NCBI GenBank assembly: GCA_030679035.1
Contig: JAUXTH010000116.1
Location: 19,729-83,728, forward strand
Direction: 5' to 3'
Source of the DNA: Methylobacter sp.
Lineage (GTDB): Bacteria; Pseudomonadota; Gammaproteobacteria; Methylococcales; Methylomonadaceae
DNA: 64,000 nt
Shown here piece by piece: positions 44,301 to 54,072 of the stretch. The notes under the pieces are model-generated. The model saw only the letters and a program-made list of their open reading frames with translations. It did no database searches and had not been told where the DNA came from. Both the position numbers and the translations under genes were made by a program. Each line of letters begins with the position of its first letter. Position 1 is the first letter of the stretch.

Positions 44301-45023
44301 TTACGGGGTCGTGGAAGTTGGCACAGTTGATGAGTCCGCGATGGAAAATCGGTAGCCGAAACCACGCACGGTTTGGACCAGATCCTCCCGGCCGTGTTCG
44401 CCCAGAATTTTCCGTAACCGCCGGATATGCACGTCGACGGTGCGTTCTTCGATGTAGACGCTACGTCCCCAGACCTGATCCAGTAATTGGGTGCGATTGA
44501 ATACTTTGTCGGGATGGGTCATAAAAAACTGCATTAAGCGGAACTCGGTCGGGCTTACGTCCAGTTGTTTATCGCCGATGCTGAGCCGGTGTTGCTCGGT
44601 ATCCAGAATCAGGTCGCCCTGGGTGATTTGCGCCAGATCGTTTATTTTTCCGCTACGGCGCAAAACGGCGCGGATGCGCGCCACCAGTTCCTTGGGTGAA
44701 AAGGGTTTGGTCATATAATCGTCCGCACCGATTTCCAGGCCTCTGACCTTATCCTCTTCCTCGCCTCGTGCGGTCAATAAAATAATAGGCAGTTCCCGAT
44801 ACATCGGGTCTTTTTTTAGGCGCCTGGCCCATTCGACGCCGCTGGTTCCCGGTAACATCCAATCCAGTAGAATCAAGTCAGGCAAGGCTTCTTCCAGGGC
44901 TTTTTGCGCGTCTTGCGCATCCGCTGCCGCAATAGACCTAAAACCGGCCTGCTCAAGTACCATCATCAACATCTCCCTGATGGCATCTTCATCTTCAACA
45001 ACGAGAATAGTTAAACTAGGCAT
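44301..45023 (-). CDS. phoB: phosphate regulon response regulator PhoB
   Basis: 240 residues from ATG 45023 (MPSLTILVVEDEDAIREML). Receiver domain with Asp54 in LILLDWMLPG and Lys in MTKPFSPKEL; C-terminal OmpR/PhoB winged helix with SPTEFRLMQFFMTHPDKVF and ERTVDVHIRRLRKIL. Activates the Pho regulon at low phosphate. phoR follows after 5 nt. No clear Pho box was seen upstream. An upstream in-frame ATG (45062) would add 13 unconserved residues and was not used. Confidence 0.95.
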   Translation of the reverse strand: MPSLTILVVEDEDAIREMLMMVLEQAGFRSIAAADAQDAQKALEEALPDLILLDWMLPGTSGVEWARRLKKDPMYRELPIILLTARGEEEDKVRGLEIGADDYMTKPFSPKELVARIRAVLRRSGKINDLAQITQGDLILDTEQHRLSIGDKQLDVSPTEFRLMQFFMTHPDKVFNRTQLLDQVWGRSVYIEERTVDVHIRRLRKILGEHGREDLVQTVRGFGYRFSIADSSTVPTSTTP

Positions 45024-45268
45024 AATTAAATTAGGATAATAATAAACGGAACATTTTACCAAATACCATATTACCCTTTTATGACAAATAAGGATTGGCT
45101 TATTGTAAGGGCGAAGTTAAGACCCGGCCTGTAAAAAAGGGGGTTAAAAAAATTCCAAAACCCAGTCATTACGAGTATTATTTGATCTACTTCCGCCTAC
45201 GTAATAATACCTATTTTACAGGTCAGCGTAGCATAACCCGACGACCTCAGCAGCAGAGCTTCAGTTTT

Positions 45269-46318
45269 ATGATTGAAATTTTACGCCGATATGGGCTTAT
45301 AACGCTGTTGTTGATGTTTAGTTTTGCTGTTTTTGCCGACGCGCCTCCGTTGGAGGCCGTAGCGGATCAAGCCAAAACAGCTCAAATATCGAAAGAAAAT
45401 ACCGAGCCCCAAGAAAGTGTCATCACAAAATGGTGGAAGTTATTGTCGGATTTGCCGCTGTTTGCGGGATTGAACAAGCAGGACGATGACATTTATGAAC
45501 CCAGTTTCAGCGCGCAAAGTAAATCTAAAGCGATCAAATACGTGATCGGCATCCATCCTTTGCATAATCCAAAAAAGCTGTTTGAAGTTTACGGCCCTAT
45601 CGTCGATTTCCTTAATGCAAATATGCCTGAAGTAGATTTTATCCTGGAAGCATCGCGTAATTATGAGGAATTTAACAAGAAGCTTTATGGTGGACGCTTC
45701 GATTTTGCGATGCCCAATCCCTATCAAACCGTCAACTCGCTTAAGCATGGTTATCGTGTGTTCGGTAAGATGGGCGACGACTATGATTTTATCGGTATTA
45801 TTCTGGTGCGTCGCGACAGCGGCATTAATACCATTGCCGACCTCAAGGGTAAAGTCGTATCTTATCCTTCGTCGTCTGCGGTGGCTGCGTGCATGATGCC
45901 CCAGTATTATCTACAGACCCACGGCATTGATGTTAATCACGACATTGAAAACCGCTACGTCGGTTCGCAGGAGTCTTCCATCATCAACGTATTGCGCGGA
46001 CATGTCGCGGCCGGTGTAACTTGGCCGGTGCCATGGAAAACATTCAGCACGGAAAATCCCCAGTTGGCCAGTCAGCTTGAAATTAAATGGCAAACCGAGC
46101 CGCTGCAAAACAATGGTTGGGTGGTGCGTAAAGACGTGCCGACCGAGGTGGCACAGAAATTTTCTACGCTGTTGTTTAATCTTGATCAGCATCAGCAAGG
46201 CCGGGAAATGCTGGCGCGTGTTCCGATTAGCCGTTTTGAACCGGCTAATGATGATACTTATGAACCAACGAGGGCATTTATTGCGGCCTTTGTCAAAACA
46301 GTACGACCTTTAGAGTAA
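45269..46318 (+). CDS. PhnD-like periplasmic substrate-binding protein
   Basis: 349 residues from ATG 45269, with a signal peptide ending near FAVFA (residue 23). After a variable linker, a type 2 periplasmic binding domain of the PhnD (phosphonate/phosphate) family starts at IKYVIGIHPLHNPKKLFEVYGPI; further hallmarks are FDFAMPNPYQTVNSL, DLKGKVVSYPSSSAVAACMMPQYYL and VLRGHVAAGVTWPVPW. No permease or ATPase gene is nearby. The stop codon abuts the start of the GGDEF/EAL gene, so it more likely serves as a sensor module than in transport. The longer open frame from 45095 is not supported. Confidence 0.82.
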   Translation: MIEILRRYGLITLLLMFSFAVFADAPPLEAVADQAKTAQISKENTEPQESVITKWWKLLSDLPLFAGLNKQDDDIYEPSFSAQSKSKAIKYVIGIHPLHNPKKLFEVYGPIVDFLNANMPEVDFILEASRNYEEFNKKLYGGRFDFAMPNPYQTVNSLKHGYRVFGKMGDDYDFIGIILVRRDSGINTIADLKGKVVSYPSSSAVAACMMPQYYLQTHGIDVNHDIENRYVGSQESSIINVLRGHVAAGVTWPVPWKTFSTENPQLASQLEIKWQTEPLQNNGWVVRKDVPTEVAQKFSTLLFNLDQHQQGREMLARVPISRFEPANDDTYEPTRAFIAAFVKTVRPLE

Positions 46319-49300
46319 ATGAATCTTAATCGAAGTAAAGCGAAGCGGGCTTTTTTTAGCGGCTCCATTCGTCGTCAATTAGCGTGGTCGTTTGGCGGTG
46401 TCGCGCTGATTATGATGATAGGACTTGCCGGCATGTTGTTTGAACGGCAACGTAATTTTCTTTATAGCGCCGCAATGCAGCAGGGTCAATCGCTGGCCGT
46501 ATCGCTAGCCAGCAGCAGCACATCATGGGTATTGGCCAACGATATTGCCGGGTTAAAGGAAGTGTTGCAGGGTTTTGTCGGCTTACCTGACCTGGAACGA
46601 GCCTATATCGTATCGTTGCGCGGCGAAGTGTTGAGCTCCACAAAGGCTAATGAGGCCGGGCTATTCGTTACCGACGCGCAAAATCAGAAACTGCTAAGTT
46701 CGCCTCCCAAAACGCAAGTATTGCTAGCCAATACCCATCAAATTGATGTTGCCGCACCGGTGATGGACGGACAGCGCCATGTCGGATGGGCGCGGGTGGA
46801 AATGACCATGAACGGCGTCAATAGCAATCTTCGCTCCGTTGTGGTCATGGGCGTCAAATTTATAGCGTTGGCGGCACTGACCGTATTGACTGCTGCAATA
46901 CTATTGGCGCGAAGGCTCACCAGAAGATTGCGGCACCTAATGCTGGTCGCCGCCAAGGTCGAGGGGGGGGATCACAAGGTTCGGGCGCGTATTTCCGGTA
47001 CTGATGAGGTTGGCATACTGGCGCATGGTTTTAATCAAATGCTGGATGTGCTGTCCAATTCTGAGCAGCAGCGGGAGCGAATCAACCACCTGTATGCCGC
47101 ATGGACCCAAAGCGCCGACATTATTGTGCGGGAGCCGGACGAGGTTAAGTTACTGACCAAGGTATGCCGGATCATAGCCAGTCATGTTGCTTTTAAACTG
47201 GTTTGGGTGGGCATGACCGAACCGGATGGCTGGGTGCGTGCAGTTGCTGCCAGTCATCCAGATTCTACCTATCTTAGGAGCATCAAAGTCTCGGTGGATG
47301 AGGCGTTGCCTGAGGGACATGGGCCGATGGGAACTGCAATCCGGGAAGGGGTGCCGAAAATTTTCAACAATTTTCTCGAGGAATCCAGTACGCGGCCCTG
47401 GCAACCCATGGCCGCTACAGAAAACATTAACGCGGCGGCGGCATTCCCGCTGATGCGTGGCGGTCGCTGTGTCGGGGCTATCACCGTTTACTCGGATGAA
47501 CAAGGCTACTTTACTCCCGACCTGATTGACCTGATGCGCGGATTGACTGACGATCTTTCCTATGCGCTTGAACACAACGACCGTGAGAAGCTGAGACTCA
47601 AGGCCGAGCATGAACTGCGCATTGCGGCTGCTGCGTTTGAATCCCAGGAAGGCATCATCGTTACCGATGCCGACAATAATATCCTGCGCGTCAATAAGTC
47701 GTTTACTGAGCTGACCGGCTATAGCGCCGATGAGGTTATCGGCAAACCCGCAGGCATTCTCAGATCCGGTCAGCAGGACAGTGAGTTTTATGCCGCCATG
47801 TGGGAAAGCATACACCGCGATAAATACTGGCAGGGCGAAATCTGGAATAAAAAGAAAAACGGAGTTGTCTATCCTGAATGGTTGTGCGTAACCGCCATTG
47901 CCAATCCTGAAGGTGAAATTACCAACTATGTCGGCACTTTCACCGACATCAGCCAGCGCAAGGCCGATGAAGAGCGCATCAGGGATCTGGCTTATTACGA
48001 TTCCCTGACCAAACTCCCCAACCGCACGCTATTGTTCGATCGGCTCAACCTGGCACTCAGCGCCAGCAATCGCAACAAGACCCACGGGGCATTAATGTTC
48101 CTCGATCTTGATAACTTCAAAACGCTTAACGATACCCTGGGACATGATCGGGGCGATCAATTGCTGATCGAAGTGGGGCAACGCTTGCAAAATTGTGTGC
48201 GGGAAGTCGACACCGTCGCCCGCCTTGGCGGCGATGAGTTTGTGATCATGCTGGAGTTTCTCGACGAACAGGAGCTTGAGGCGGCCATTCAGGCTCACGC
48301 AATAGCCGAAAAAATTCGCAGTAATCTGGCTGAATTTTATCTGCTGAAAAGCAATATCGACAATAAGCTACAGCCTTTGGTCGAACACTATTCTACCGGC
48401 AGTATTGGCTTTGTGCTGTTTCTGGGCCACGAAACCAGCAGCGAAGAACTGCTTAAACGCGCCGATCTGGCCATGTATCAGGCCAAGCAGGCCGGGCGAA
48501 ATGTAATCCGCGCATTTGTTCCCGAAATGCAGGAGAGTTTAAATTTGCGGGCCTCTTTGGAAACCGATTTGCGCAGTGCGCTGGATCGTAACGAATTGGT
48601 TTTGCATTACCAGCTTCAGGTCGATGCATCAGGGCAGCCGGTCGGCGCGGAGGCGCTGGTGCGCTGGAATCAGACCGAGCGGGGCCTGATTTCTCCAGCC
48701 GGATTTATTCCTCTAGCCGAAGAAACCGGCCTGATTTTGCCTATCGGTCATTGGATATTGAGACAAGGCTGCGAAACCCTGGTTGATTGGGCAAACTACC
48801 CTGAAACCTGCGAGTTGAAATTGGCGGTCAATATCAGCTCACGGCAGCTTAGTCAGATTGATTTTGTCGAGCAGGTGCGTGTGATTTTGGCGGAAACCGG
48901 AGCCAATCCCGCTTTGCTCAAATTGGAAATTACCGAATCCGTGATCCTGGATAATGTTGAAGACACCATTGCTAAAATGCATGCCGTTAGGGAGTTGGGG
49001 GTCAGTTTTTCGATGGATGATTTCGGCACCGGTTATTCCTCGTTGTCTTATCTGCAAAAATTACCCTTAGAGCAGCTGAAAATAGACCAATCGTTCGTCA
49101 AGAATCTGGCTTTCAATAACCATGATTCAGCCATTATTCGAACCATACTGTCACTGGGAAAAAATCTTGACCTTAATGTGATTGCCGAAGGGGTGGAAAC
49201 CGAGGTTCAACGCGATTATCTGGTAAATTACGGATGCCAGATATTTCAGGGATATTTGTTCGGCAGGCCGGTTCCTGTGGAACAATTCAAACAGAGTCTG

Positions 49301-49336
49301 TTGGCGGGACAGATCGAAAAAGCGGCATTATTTTAA
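46319..49336 (+). CDS. membrane GAF-PAS-GGDEF-EAL c-di-GMP synthase/phosphodiesterase
   Basis: 1005 residues. Membrane helix 22-42, periplasmic region of about 130 residues, second helix 176-198, HAMP 198-250, GAF (about 255-415), PAS (about 434-547), GGDEF with an intact GGDEF near 636, and EAL with EALVRW near 777, NIS, DDFGTGYSSLSYL, KIDQSFV and EGVE. Both catalytic domains look active, so it may make or break down c-di-GMP depending on signal. The start directly follows the PhnD-like gene. The sensed ligand is unknown; the partner binding protein suggests a periplasmic phosphorus or small-anion signal, which is inference. Confidence 0.92.
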   Translation: MNLNRSKAKRAFFSGSIRRQLAWSFGGVALIMMIGLAGMLFERQRNFLYSAAMQQGQSLAVSLASSSTSWVLANDIAGLKEVLQGFVGLPDLERAYIVSLRGEVLSSTKANEAGLFVTDAQNQKLLSSPPKTQVLLANTHQIDVAAPVMDGQRHVGWARVEMTMNGVNSNLRSVVVMGVKFIALAALTVLTAAILLARRLTRRLRHLMLVAAKVEGGDHKVRARISGTDEVGILAHGFNQMLDVLSNSEQQRERINHLYAAWTQSADIIVREPDEVKLLTKVCRIIASHVAFKLVWVGMTEPDGWVRAVAASHPDSTYLRSIKVSVDEALPEGHGPMGTAIREGVPKIFNNFLEESSTRPWQPMAATENINAAAAFPLMRGGRCVGAITVYSDEQGYFTPDLIDLMRGLTDDLSYALEHNDREKLRLKAEHELRIAAAAFESQEGIIVTDADNNILRVNKSFTELTGYSADEVIGKPAGILRSGQQDSEFYAAMWESIHRDKYWQGEIWNKKKNGVVYPEWLCVTAIANPEGEITNYVGTFTDISQRKADEERIRDLAYYDSLTKLPNRTLLFDRLNLALSASNRNKTHGALMFLDLDNFKTLNDTLGHDRGDQLLIEVGQRLQNCVREVDTVARLGGDEFVIMLEFLDEQELEAAIQAHAIAEKIRSNLAEFYLLKSNIDNKLQPLVEHYSTGSIGFVLFLGHETSSEELLKRADLAMYQAKQAGRNVIRAFVPEMQESLNLRASLETDLRSALDRNELVLHYQLQVDASGQPVGAEALVRWNQTERGLISPAGFIPLAEETGLILPIGHWILRQGCETLVDWANYPETCELKLAVNISSRQLSQIDFVEQVRVILAETGANPALLKLEITESVILDNVEDTIAKMHAVRELGVSFSMDDFGTGYSSLSYLQKLPLEQLKIDQSFVKNLAFNNHDSAIIRTILSLGKNLDLNVIAEGVETEVQRDYLVNYGCQIFQGYLFGRPVPVEQFKQSLLAGQIEKAALF

Positions 49337-49405
49337 TCCTGTAGGGGCGATTTTAGTCATCCCAACCACAGATATCATCCCGTCCAGCGCAAGGAAAGCT
49401 TTGCC

Positions 49406-50518
49406 GTGCCGCCTAAGATTCTACTTTTTGTCTTGTTGCTGGTTTTACAGCCTTGTGTTTACGCGGGCAATACCGATTCTCCCTACTTCAAAGGCGGCAA
49501 AATAGACGCTTTCTACGATCGCAAGGATAATGGTGATTTTCAAGTCAACAGCATTTTATGGAGTCCGGTTTTTAAAGGCGGTCACGGTGTACAGGTATCC
49601 GAGACAGGCGGACAGGACATTAACTACTTCGGCGGCTTTGCACGTCCTTTGCTGACACGTCCCGACCTTGGCGATTTAATTCTGGGTGCCCAGGAAATTT
49701 TACAAGGCGACAGCAAACAAACCGAGGTGCAGGGCGAATACCGATTGCCGTCCGGTCTGGGCTTTGGCGGTGGATTTGTCGATAGAAGCCTCGGCAATCA
49801 GGATATTAAATTTGCCAAAATATCCTACCGGAACGAATGGCAGTCAATTAAGTACATCGTGTCCACGCAGTGGCAGAGCCTTCAAGGGCGGGATTATCCC
49901 GGCGGCTATGTCGCCCTGTACAACAAGCAATTGATGGCGAGTTGGGGCAGCGATGGCGAACAATGGCGCAGCACCGTGGGTTATGTCGCGCCCGAACGGG
50001 GAGCAAACGAACTGCGTCCGGCCATCGAAATGTTTTATGTCGATAACACGATAGGCCAAGTCAACGGCTCTAAAGACATGATGGTGACGGGCAGCCTGGG
50101 GTTTCGCAAAGGTTTCTTGGGACATGAATCCCGTTTGGGCCGCGCCATGGGGCCGACCGGCGTGGAGTTTTCCAATCCGTTAGGCTATCTGAATCCCAAC
50201 TTCAACCGTCGGCTTACCGCGTGGGAAGTCGGTGAGTTTGTTAATTTTCGATTTATCCACAAAACCCTTCCTAATGCCGGGCGCGAAGAGACGCTGGAAA
50301 CCGCCATTTATCCGGGGCAATTGTTGAGAACCGACAGCCTGATCGATGCCCTGTTTGTGGGGGTCGGCGTTACCAGTCCGAGTCCGGGGCAGCACGGCGT
50401 CAGCGGCCTGTTCGGTTATCACAAACGCATTGAGAATATTGAATCGAGTTTTAGGGTGCAGCACGATTTTGACCGCGACGATACGACCCTCTTTTTCAGC
50501 TTGATTCACTGGCTGTGA
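49406..50518 (+). CDS. putative outer-membrane beta-barrel protein
   Basis: 370 residues from GTG 49406, with AAGGAAAGC upstream. Clear signal peptide (cleavage after VYA, residue 20). The mature protein has alternating amphipathic strands rich in Gly and aromatics and ends FFSLIHWL, similar to barrel C-termini. No family recognised. It follows the c-di-GMP gene by 69 nt on the same strand, so it may belong to the same unit and be an output or partner of the PhnD-GGDEF-EAL system. Confidence 0.6.
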   Translation: MPPKILLFVLLLVLQPCVYAGNTDSPYFKGGKIDAFYDRKDNGDFQVNSILWSPVFKGGHGVQVSETGGQDINYFGGFARPLLTRPDLGDLILGAQEILQGDSKQTEVQGEYRLPSGLGFGGGFVDRSLGNQDIKFAKISYRNEWQSIKYIVSTQWQSLQGRDYPGGYVALYNKQLMASWGSDGEQWRSTVGYVAPERGANELRPAIEMFYVDNTIGQVNGSKDMMVTGSLGFRKGFLGHESRLGRAMGPTGVEFSNPLGYLNPNFNRRLTAWEVGEFVNFRFIHKTLPNAGREETLETAIYPGQLLRTDSLIDALFVGVGVTSPSPGQHGVSGLFGYHKRIENIESSFRVQHDFDRDDTTLFFSLIHWL

Positions 50519-50835
50519 TTTTATATTCAAAGCAAGCTTTGAACTCCGGGGTCATCGATTTTTGGAGTCCAAAGCTTGCTTTGGATGTGCAAAGTCGGCT
50601 TATCTACCAAACATGTAGCTAAAGATGCGATTACAAGAAATTAAATACTGCTCCGTCTTATTTTGTTAAGACTGTCCCCTAGGTGTTTTAACTTATTGAA
50701 GAGCAATCAAATAAACCTAAAATGACCGGTGTTATTTGTTCATCCGCCAAGGACATGCTTTTTTCTTCAGCAGAACTTGGATTTTGCACATACAATTGAC
50801 TCTCAACCTAAATCTACCCAACAAAGGTGATCTCG
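50519..50835. other. gene-free stretch with inverted repeat
   Basis: Contains an inverted repeat at about 50527-50585 (CAAAGCAAGCTTTGAACTCC against GGAGTCCAAAGCTTGCTTTG), each arm carrying its own AAGCTT palindrome, placed as a terminator-like element after the barrel gene. The rest up to 50825 is AT-rich with only a small GTCTTA...TAAGAC hairpin (near 50656-50672); no reading frame of note. Confidence 0.6.
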
Positions 50836-51180
50836 ATGAAGCATTTATATAAATCAACTGCCGTACTGTTATTGTTGCTGCCCATAAGCATGATGAGTTC
50901 CGCCGCGGAACCGCAAAAAGCTGCGGAGCCGATGAAAGAAATGGGCATGCATCAGGGCATGGGCATGATGGGCGGCATGACTGAGGAACAAAGAACCGAG
51001 CATATGCGCTCCATGCAGGAACACATGCTCCAGATGCATGACCTGTCAAACCAGATTTTGTCAGAGAAAGATGCAGCCAAAAAAGAAGAGCTAAAAAAGC
51101 AGCAATTGGAGCTGATGAAGGCGCACCATAGCCAAACGAAGGAGCACCGCCAACAAAAGATGCAGGAACATAAAAAGTAA
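50836..51180 (+). CDS. secreted Met/His-rich small protein
   Basis: 114 residues from ATG 50836, with AAAGGTGA as ribosome site. Signal peptide (about 1-26, ending SSAA). The mature protein begins with a Met-rich stretch, MKEMGMHQGMGMMGGM, followed by charged helix with many Met, His, Lys and Gln. Met- and His-rich periplasmic proteins often bind copper or act as chaperones of the Spy/CpxP kind; neither can be concluded from sequence alone, and no LTxxQ motif is seen. Confidence 0.7.
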   Translation: MKHLYKSTAVLLLLLPISMMSSAAEPQKAAEPMKEMGMHQGMGMMGGMTEEQRTEHMRSMQEHMLQMHDLSNQILSEKDAAKKEELKKQQLELMKAHHSQTKEHRQQKMQEHKK

Positions 51181-51286
51181 CGTTACAGAAGAACGGGGAA
51201 CTTTAGCCCGGAACTGACCATCCGCTCGTCTCCAGATTTGTTAGCCGGCGGCGAGCGGATACAGCCAAAAATGAAGGAGAACGACG

Positions 51287-51688
51287 ATGGGCACATTACA
51301 AGAATTCAAAGAATTTGCCGTCAAGGGCAATGCTGTTGACATGGCCGTGGGCATTATCGTCGGCGCGGCTTTTGGCAAGATCATCTCATCTCTTGTTGCC
51401 GATGTCGTCATGCCGCCGATTGGCGTGTTAATTGGCGGTGTAGACTTTACCAAGCTGGCCTTTACCCTAAAAGAAGCCGCCGGGGATGCGCCTGCCGTGA
51501 CCCTCAATTATGGCAATTTCATTCAAGCTCTGGTTGATTTTACGATCATTGCCTTTGTTATTTTTATGGCGGTAAAGTTCATCAATAGTCTTAAGAAAAA
51601 AGAAGTGCCCGCGCCTACAGCGGTTCCAGAGCCTTCCAGGGAAGAGCTGTTATTGACCGAAATTCGGGACTTGCTCAAGGAAAAATAA
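51287..51688 (+). CDS. mscL: large-conductance mechanosensitive channel MscL
   Basis: 133 residues. Family N-terminus [30 protein letters not shown] with the first membrane helix, a periplasmic loop, second helix ([21 protein letters not shown]) and C-terminal helical bundle [14 protein letters not shown]. It releases solutes on hypo-osmotic shock. Perfect AAGGAGA ribosome site. Intact and of standard length. Confidence 0.97.
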   Translation: MGTLQEFKEFAVKGNAVDMAVGIIVGAAFGKIISSLVADVVMPPIGVLIGGVDFTKLAFTLKEAAGDAPAVTLNYGNFIQALVDFTIIAFVIFMAVKFINSLKKKEVPAPTAVPEPSREELLLTEIRDLLKEK

Positions 51689-51716
51689 TACCGGTTATTG
51701 CTACTTTTAGGGTAAA

Positions 51717-51802
51717 TGGAGGCGCGACTTTAGTCGCGCATAAGACATCAGACACCGGCAGTGACGATAACAGCTATTAGCGCGACTAAAGTCGCACCTC
51801 CA
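51717..51802. repeat. inverted repeat (GGAGGCGCGACTTTAGTCGCG type)
   Basis: Left arm TGGAGGCGCGACTTTAGTCG at 51717 and right arm CGACTAAAGTCGCACCTCCA ending 51802, one mismatch in about 22 bp. Intergenic, after mscL; likely REP/BIME-like. Confidence 0.85.
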
Positions 51803-51831
51803 AATTCGCTTATTTAAGCGCAATTGTCCTG

Positions 51832-51863
51832 ATTGCTCTTCCTCTTGCATCCATGCAGATGAC
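51832..51863. repeat. fragment of the lpoA/ddl repeat family
   Basis: ATTGCTCTTCCTCTTGCATC followed by CATGCAGATGAC resembles the CTCCTGCATCCATG block of the elements at 14423 and 16026. Confidence 0.45.
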
Positions 51864-51931
51864 AAATTGGTGTATCTTTGAAAGTTTCCGTGCTTTTTGT
51901 GTTTTTCGTGGACGAAATGGTTTTTCTGAGA

Positions 51932-52945
51932 TCATAGGCTATTAACAATATCCTCTATCAGCTGCGGCCCGCGATAGATAAGGCCGCTGTATATCTGCAC
52001 CAAGCTCGCTCCTGCTGCTAATTTTTCCTGTGCATCGGCGGCGCATAACACTCCGCCTGCCGCAATAATCGGAATCTTGCCGTTCAATTCAGCCGCCAAG
52101 CTCCGTACCACAAATGTCGATTGCTCCTTGACCGGTGCGCCGCTGAGGCCGCCCGCTTCATTAGCAAGCGGATGACCTGCAATCTTGTCTCTGGCGATCG
52201 TGGTGTTGGTCGCAATCACGCCGTCAATTTCAAATTCCAACAGCAGTCTGGCAATATGGGCTACTTCGTCGGCGTTCAGGTCGGGCGCTATTTTCAGAGC
52301 CAAAGGCACGTAATTGCCGTGCTGTTGTTGCAGTTTCAGTTGTTCTTCTTTTAACGCAGCAATCAGGCTTTTGATTTCATCGCCCTGCTGTAACTGGCGC
52401 AGGTTTTTGGTGTTCGGCGAAGAAATATTAATGGTGATGTAACTGGCAGATGTGTAAGCCTTGCGCAAACCGATCAAATAATCGTCGGCCGCCTTCTCAA
52501 TCGGCGTGTCGAAATTCTTGCCGATATTGATGCCCAGAATGCCGGAGTAACGGCTTTGTTTTACCTGAGCCAGTAGATGGTCTATGCCCAGATTGTTAAA
52601 GCCCATGCGGTTGATGATCGCCTGATGCTCAGGCAGCCTGAACAAACGCGGTTTCGGGTTGCCCGGTTGCGGGCGTGGCGTTACCGTGCCGATTTCTACA
52701 AAGCCGAAACCCAATGCGGCCAGCGCATTAATATAATCGCCGTTTTTATCCAGGCCGGCGGCAAGGCCGACCGGGTTTTTAAAGTCCAGTCCCATGACGG
52801 TGACGGGTTTATGGTCAATTTCCGGGTAGATCAGTTTTGATAGGCCCGACACATAGGCCGCATTCAGCAGTTTAAGTGTCACTTCGTGAGCGGTTTCAGG
52901 ATCCAGGGAAAATAACAGGGGGCGCAGTAATGGGTAAAGGTTCAT
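51932..52945 (-). CDS. pyrD: dihydroorotate dehydrogenase (quinone), class 2
   Basis: 337 residues from ATG 52945 ([21 protein letters not shown]), including the class 2 N-terminal amphipathic region for membrane/quinone contact. [49 protein letters not shown] (catalytic Ser) and ATNTTIARD. It oxidises dihydroorotate to orotate in pyrimidine synthesis. A longer open frame to 52984 runs through a palindromic repeat and is rejected as start. Confidence 0.96.
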   Translation of the reverse strand: MNLYPLLRPLLFSLDPETAHEVTLKLLNAAYVSGLSKLIYPEIDHKPVTVMGLDFKNPVGLAAGLDKNGDYINALAALGFGFVEIGTVTPRPQPGNPKPRLFRLPEHQAIINRMGFNNLGIDHLLAQVKQSRYSGILGINIGKNFDTPIEKAADDYLIGLRKAYTSASYITINISSPNTKNLRQLQQGDEIKSLIAALKEEQLKLQQQHGNYVPLALKIAPDLNADEVAHIARLLLEFEIDGVIATNTTIARDKIAGHPLANEAGGLSGAPVKEQSTFVVRSLAAELNGKIPIIAAGGVLCAADAQEKLAAGASLVQIYSGLIYRGPQLIEDIVNSL

Positions 52946-52956
52946 TGGTGTGACCG

Positions 52957-52982
52957 TAGTAGGGGCGACCGGCCGGTCGCCC
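52957..52982. repeat. palindrome between thiO and pyrD (GGGCGACCGGCCGGTCGCCC)
   Basis: A perfect 20-bp palindrome with flanking TAG/G, of the type TAGGGGCGACCGGCCGG. Positioned in the 38-nt gap between the thiO stop and the pyrD ATG. Confidence 0.8.
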
Positions 52983-52983
52983 A

Positions 52984-54072
52984 TTAATGTTCGCTGGTTA
53001 ATTGATAAGGCTCCGGCGCTACCGCAGTCGGCCGCTCCAAAACAAGATCGACCATCAGTTGCGCCGAGGCGGGTCCCATCGCCAGGCCGTTTCTAAAATG
53101 ACCGGCATTAATGTACAAATTGCCGATCTCGGGATGCTTGTCGATATACGGTATGCCGTGTTCTGTGCCCGGCCTTAATCCCGCCCAGTGGTTAATGACG
53201 GGGAAATTTTTAAGCGACGGCAGCAAATTGACCGCAAAGGCATGCAGCCGGTCACGGGCTTCTTCCGTGGTTGTCTTGTTGAAGTCGTCCTGTTCTACCG
53301 TACTGCCTGCCAGTATCTTGCCGTCGCGTCGCGGAATCAGGTATTGATCGCCATCCAGTACCATATAACTCAATGTTTCCGGTTCGGCGTCAAATAACAG
53401 CATCTGGCCTTTAACCGGAGCGATTTTCGGTGCATCGCCGGTAGCGGCAGCAAACAACTGAGCGGTCCAGGCGCCCGCAGCAATAATCAACTGATTGACA
53501 GCGAACTGGCCGTTCGTGGTGGTGATTGCGGTAATGCGGTTTTTAGTGACGGTAACGGCCGTTAGCTCGCAATGTTCTATCAGAGTAACGCCTTTATTAA
53601 TCAGGTCTTGTTTTAGTGACTTAACCAAACGTGGATTGCGCGCCTGGGCAATCTCGGGCAGCCAAAGCGGCTGGTCGGGAATAGTGTTCAGCGTGTTAAA
53701 AAAATCGGCACCAGCGGGGCGGTATAAAATGCCGTTAGCATCGCACCAGTTAACAGCGGCAGTAATATCGGGATTTTTAGCAATCAGCAAACCGCAGGGA
53801 GTCCATTCCGGATCTATCAGCGTTTCGGCGGCCAGTTGTGCCGCCAAAGTCGGATACAGTTTCAGGCTTTGTAACACCAAGCGGGTAATCGCATCGGATT
53901 GTCGCCACGGATAAAGAGGCAGCAAAATACCGCCGCCCGCCCAGGATGATTCCTGCCCCAGTGCGTTTTTTTCAATAATCGTGACGCTAGCGCCAGCCTT
54001 AATAAACTCGCGAGCAGTGAGCAGGCCGATAATGCCGCCGCCAATGATGGTGATGTCCGGGGTTGTGGTCAT
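52984..54072 (-). CDS. thiO: glycine oxidase ThiO
   Basis: 362 residues. FAD-dependent D-amino acid oxidase family: dinucleotide motif [17 protein letters not shown] at the N-terminus, [28 protein letters not shown], and C-terminal [17 protein letters not shown] with [15 protein letters not shown]. ThiO oxidises glycine to the imine used in thiazole synthesis; the [10 protein letters not shown] motif is characteristic. No other thi gene is nearby. pyrD follows on the same strand after a palindrome. Confidence 0.88.
   Translation of the reverse strand: MTTTPDITIIGGGIIGLLTAREFIKAGASVTIIEKNALGQESSWAGGGILLPLYPWRQSDAITRLVLQSLKLYPTLAAQLAAETLIDPEWTPCGLLIAKNPDITAAVNWCDANGILYRPAGADFFNTLNTIPDQPLWLPEIAQARNPRLVKSLKQDLINKGVTLIEHCELTAVTVTKNRITAITTTNGQFAVNQLIIAAGAWTAQLFAAATGDAPKIAPVKGQMLLFDAEPETLSYMVLDGDQYLIPRRDGKILAGSTVEQDDFNKTTTEEARDRLHAFAVNLLPSLKNFPVINHWAGLRPGTEHGIPYIDKHPEIGNLYINAGHFRNGLAMGPASAQLMVDLVLERPTAVAPEPYQLTSEH

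Noticed and set aside
45095..45268. 58-residue N-terminal extension of the PhnD-like protein
   Set aside because: It would bury the signal peptide internally, and the residues look like random translation.
45024..45268. Pho box upstream of phoB
   Set aside because: No CTGTCAT-type direct repeats were seen.
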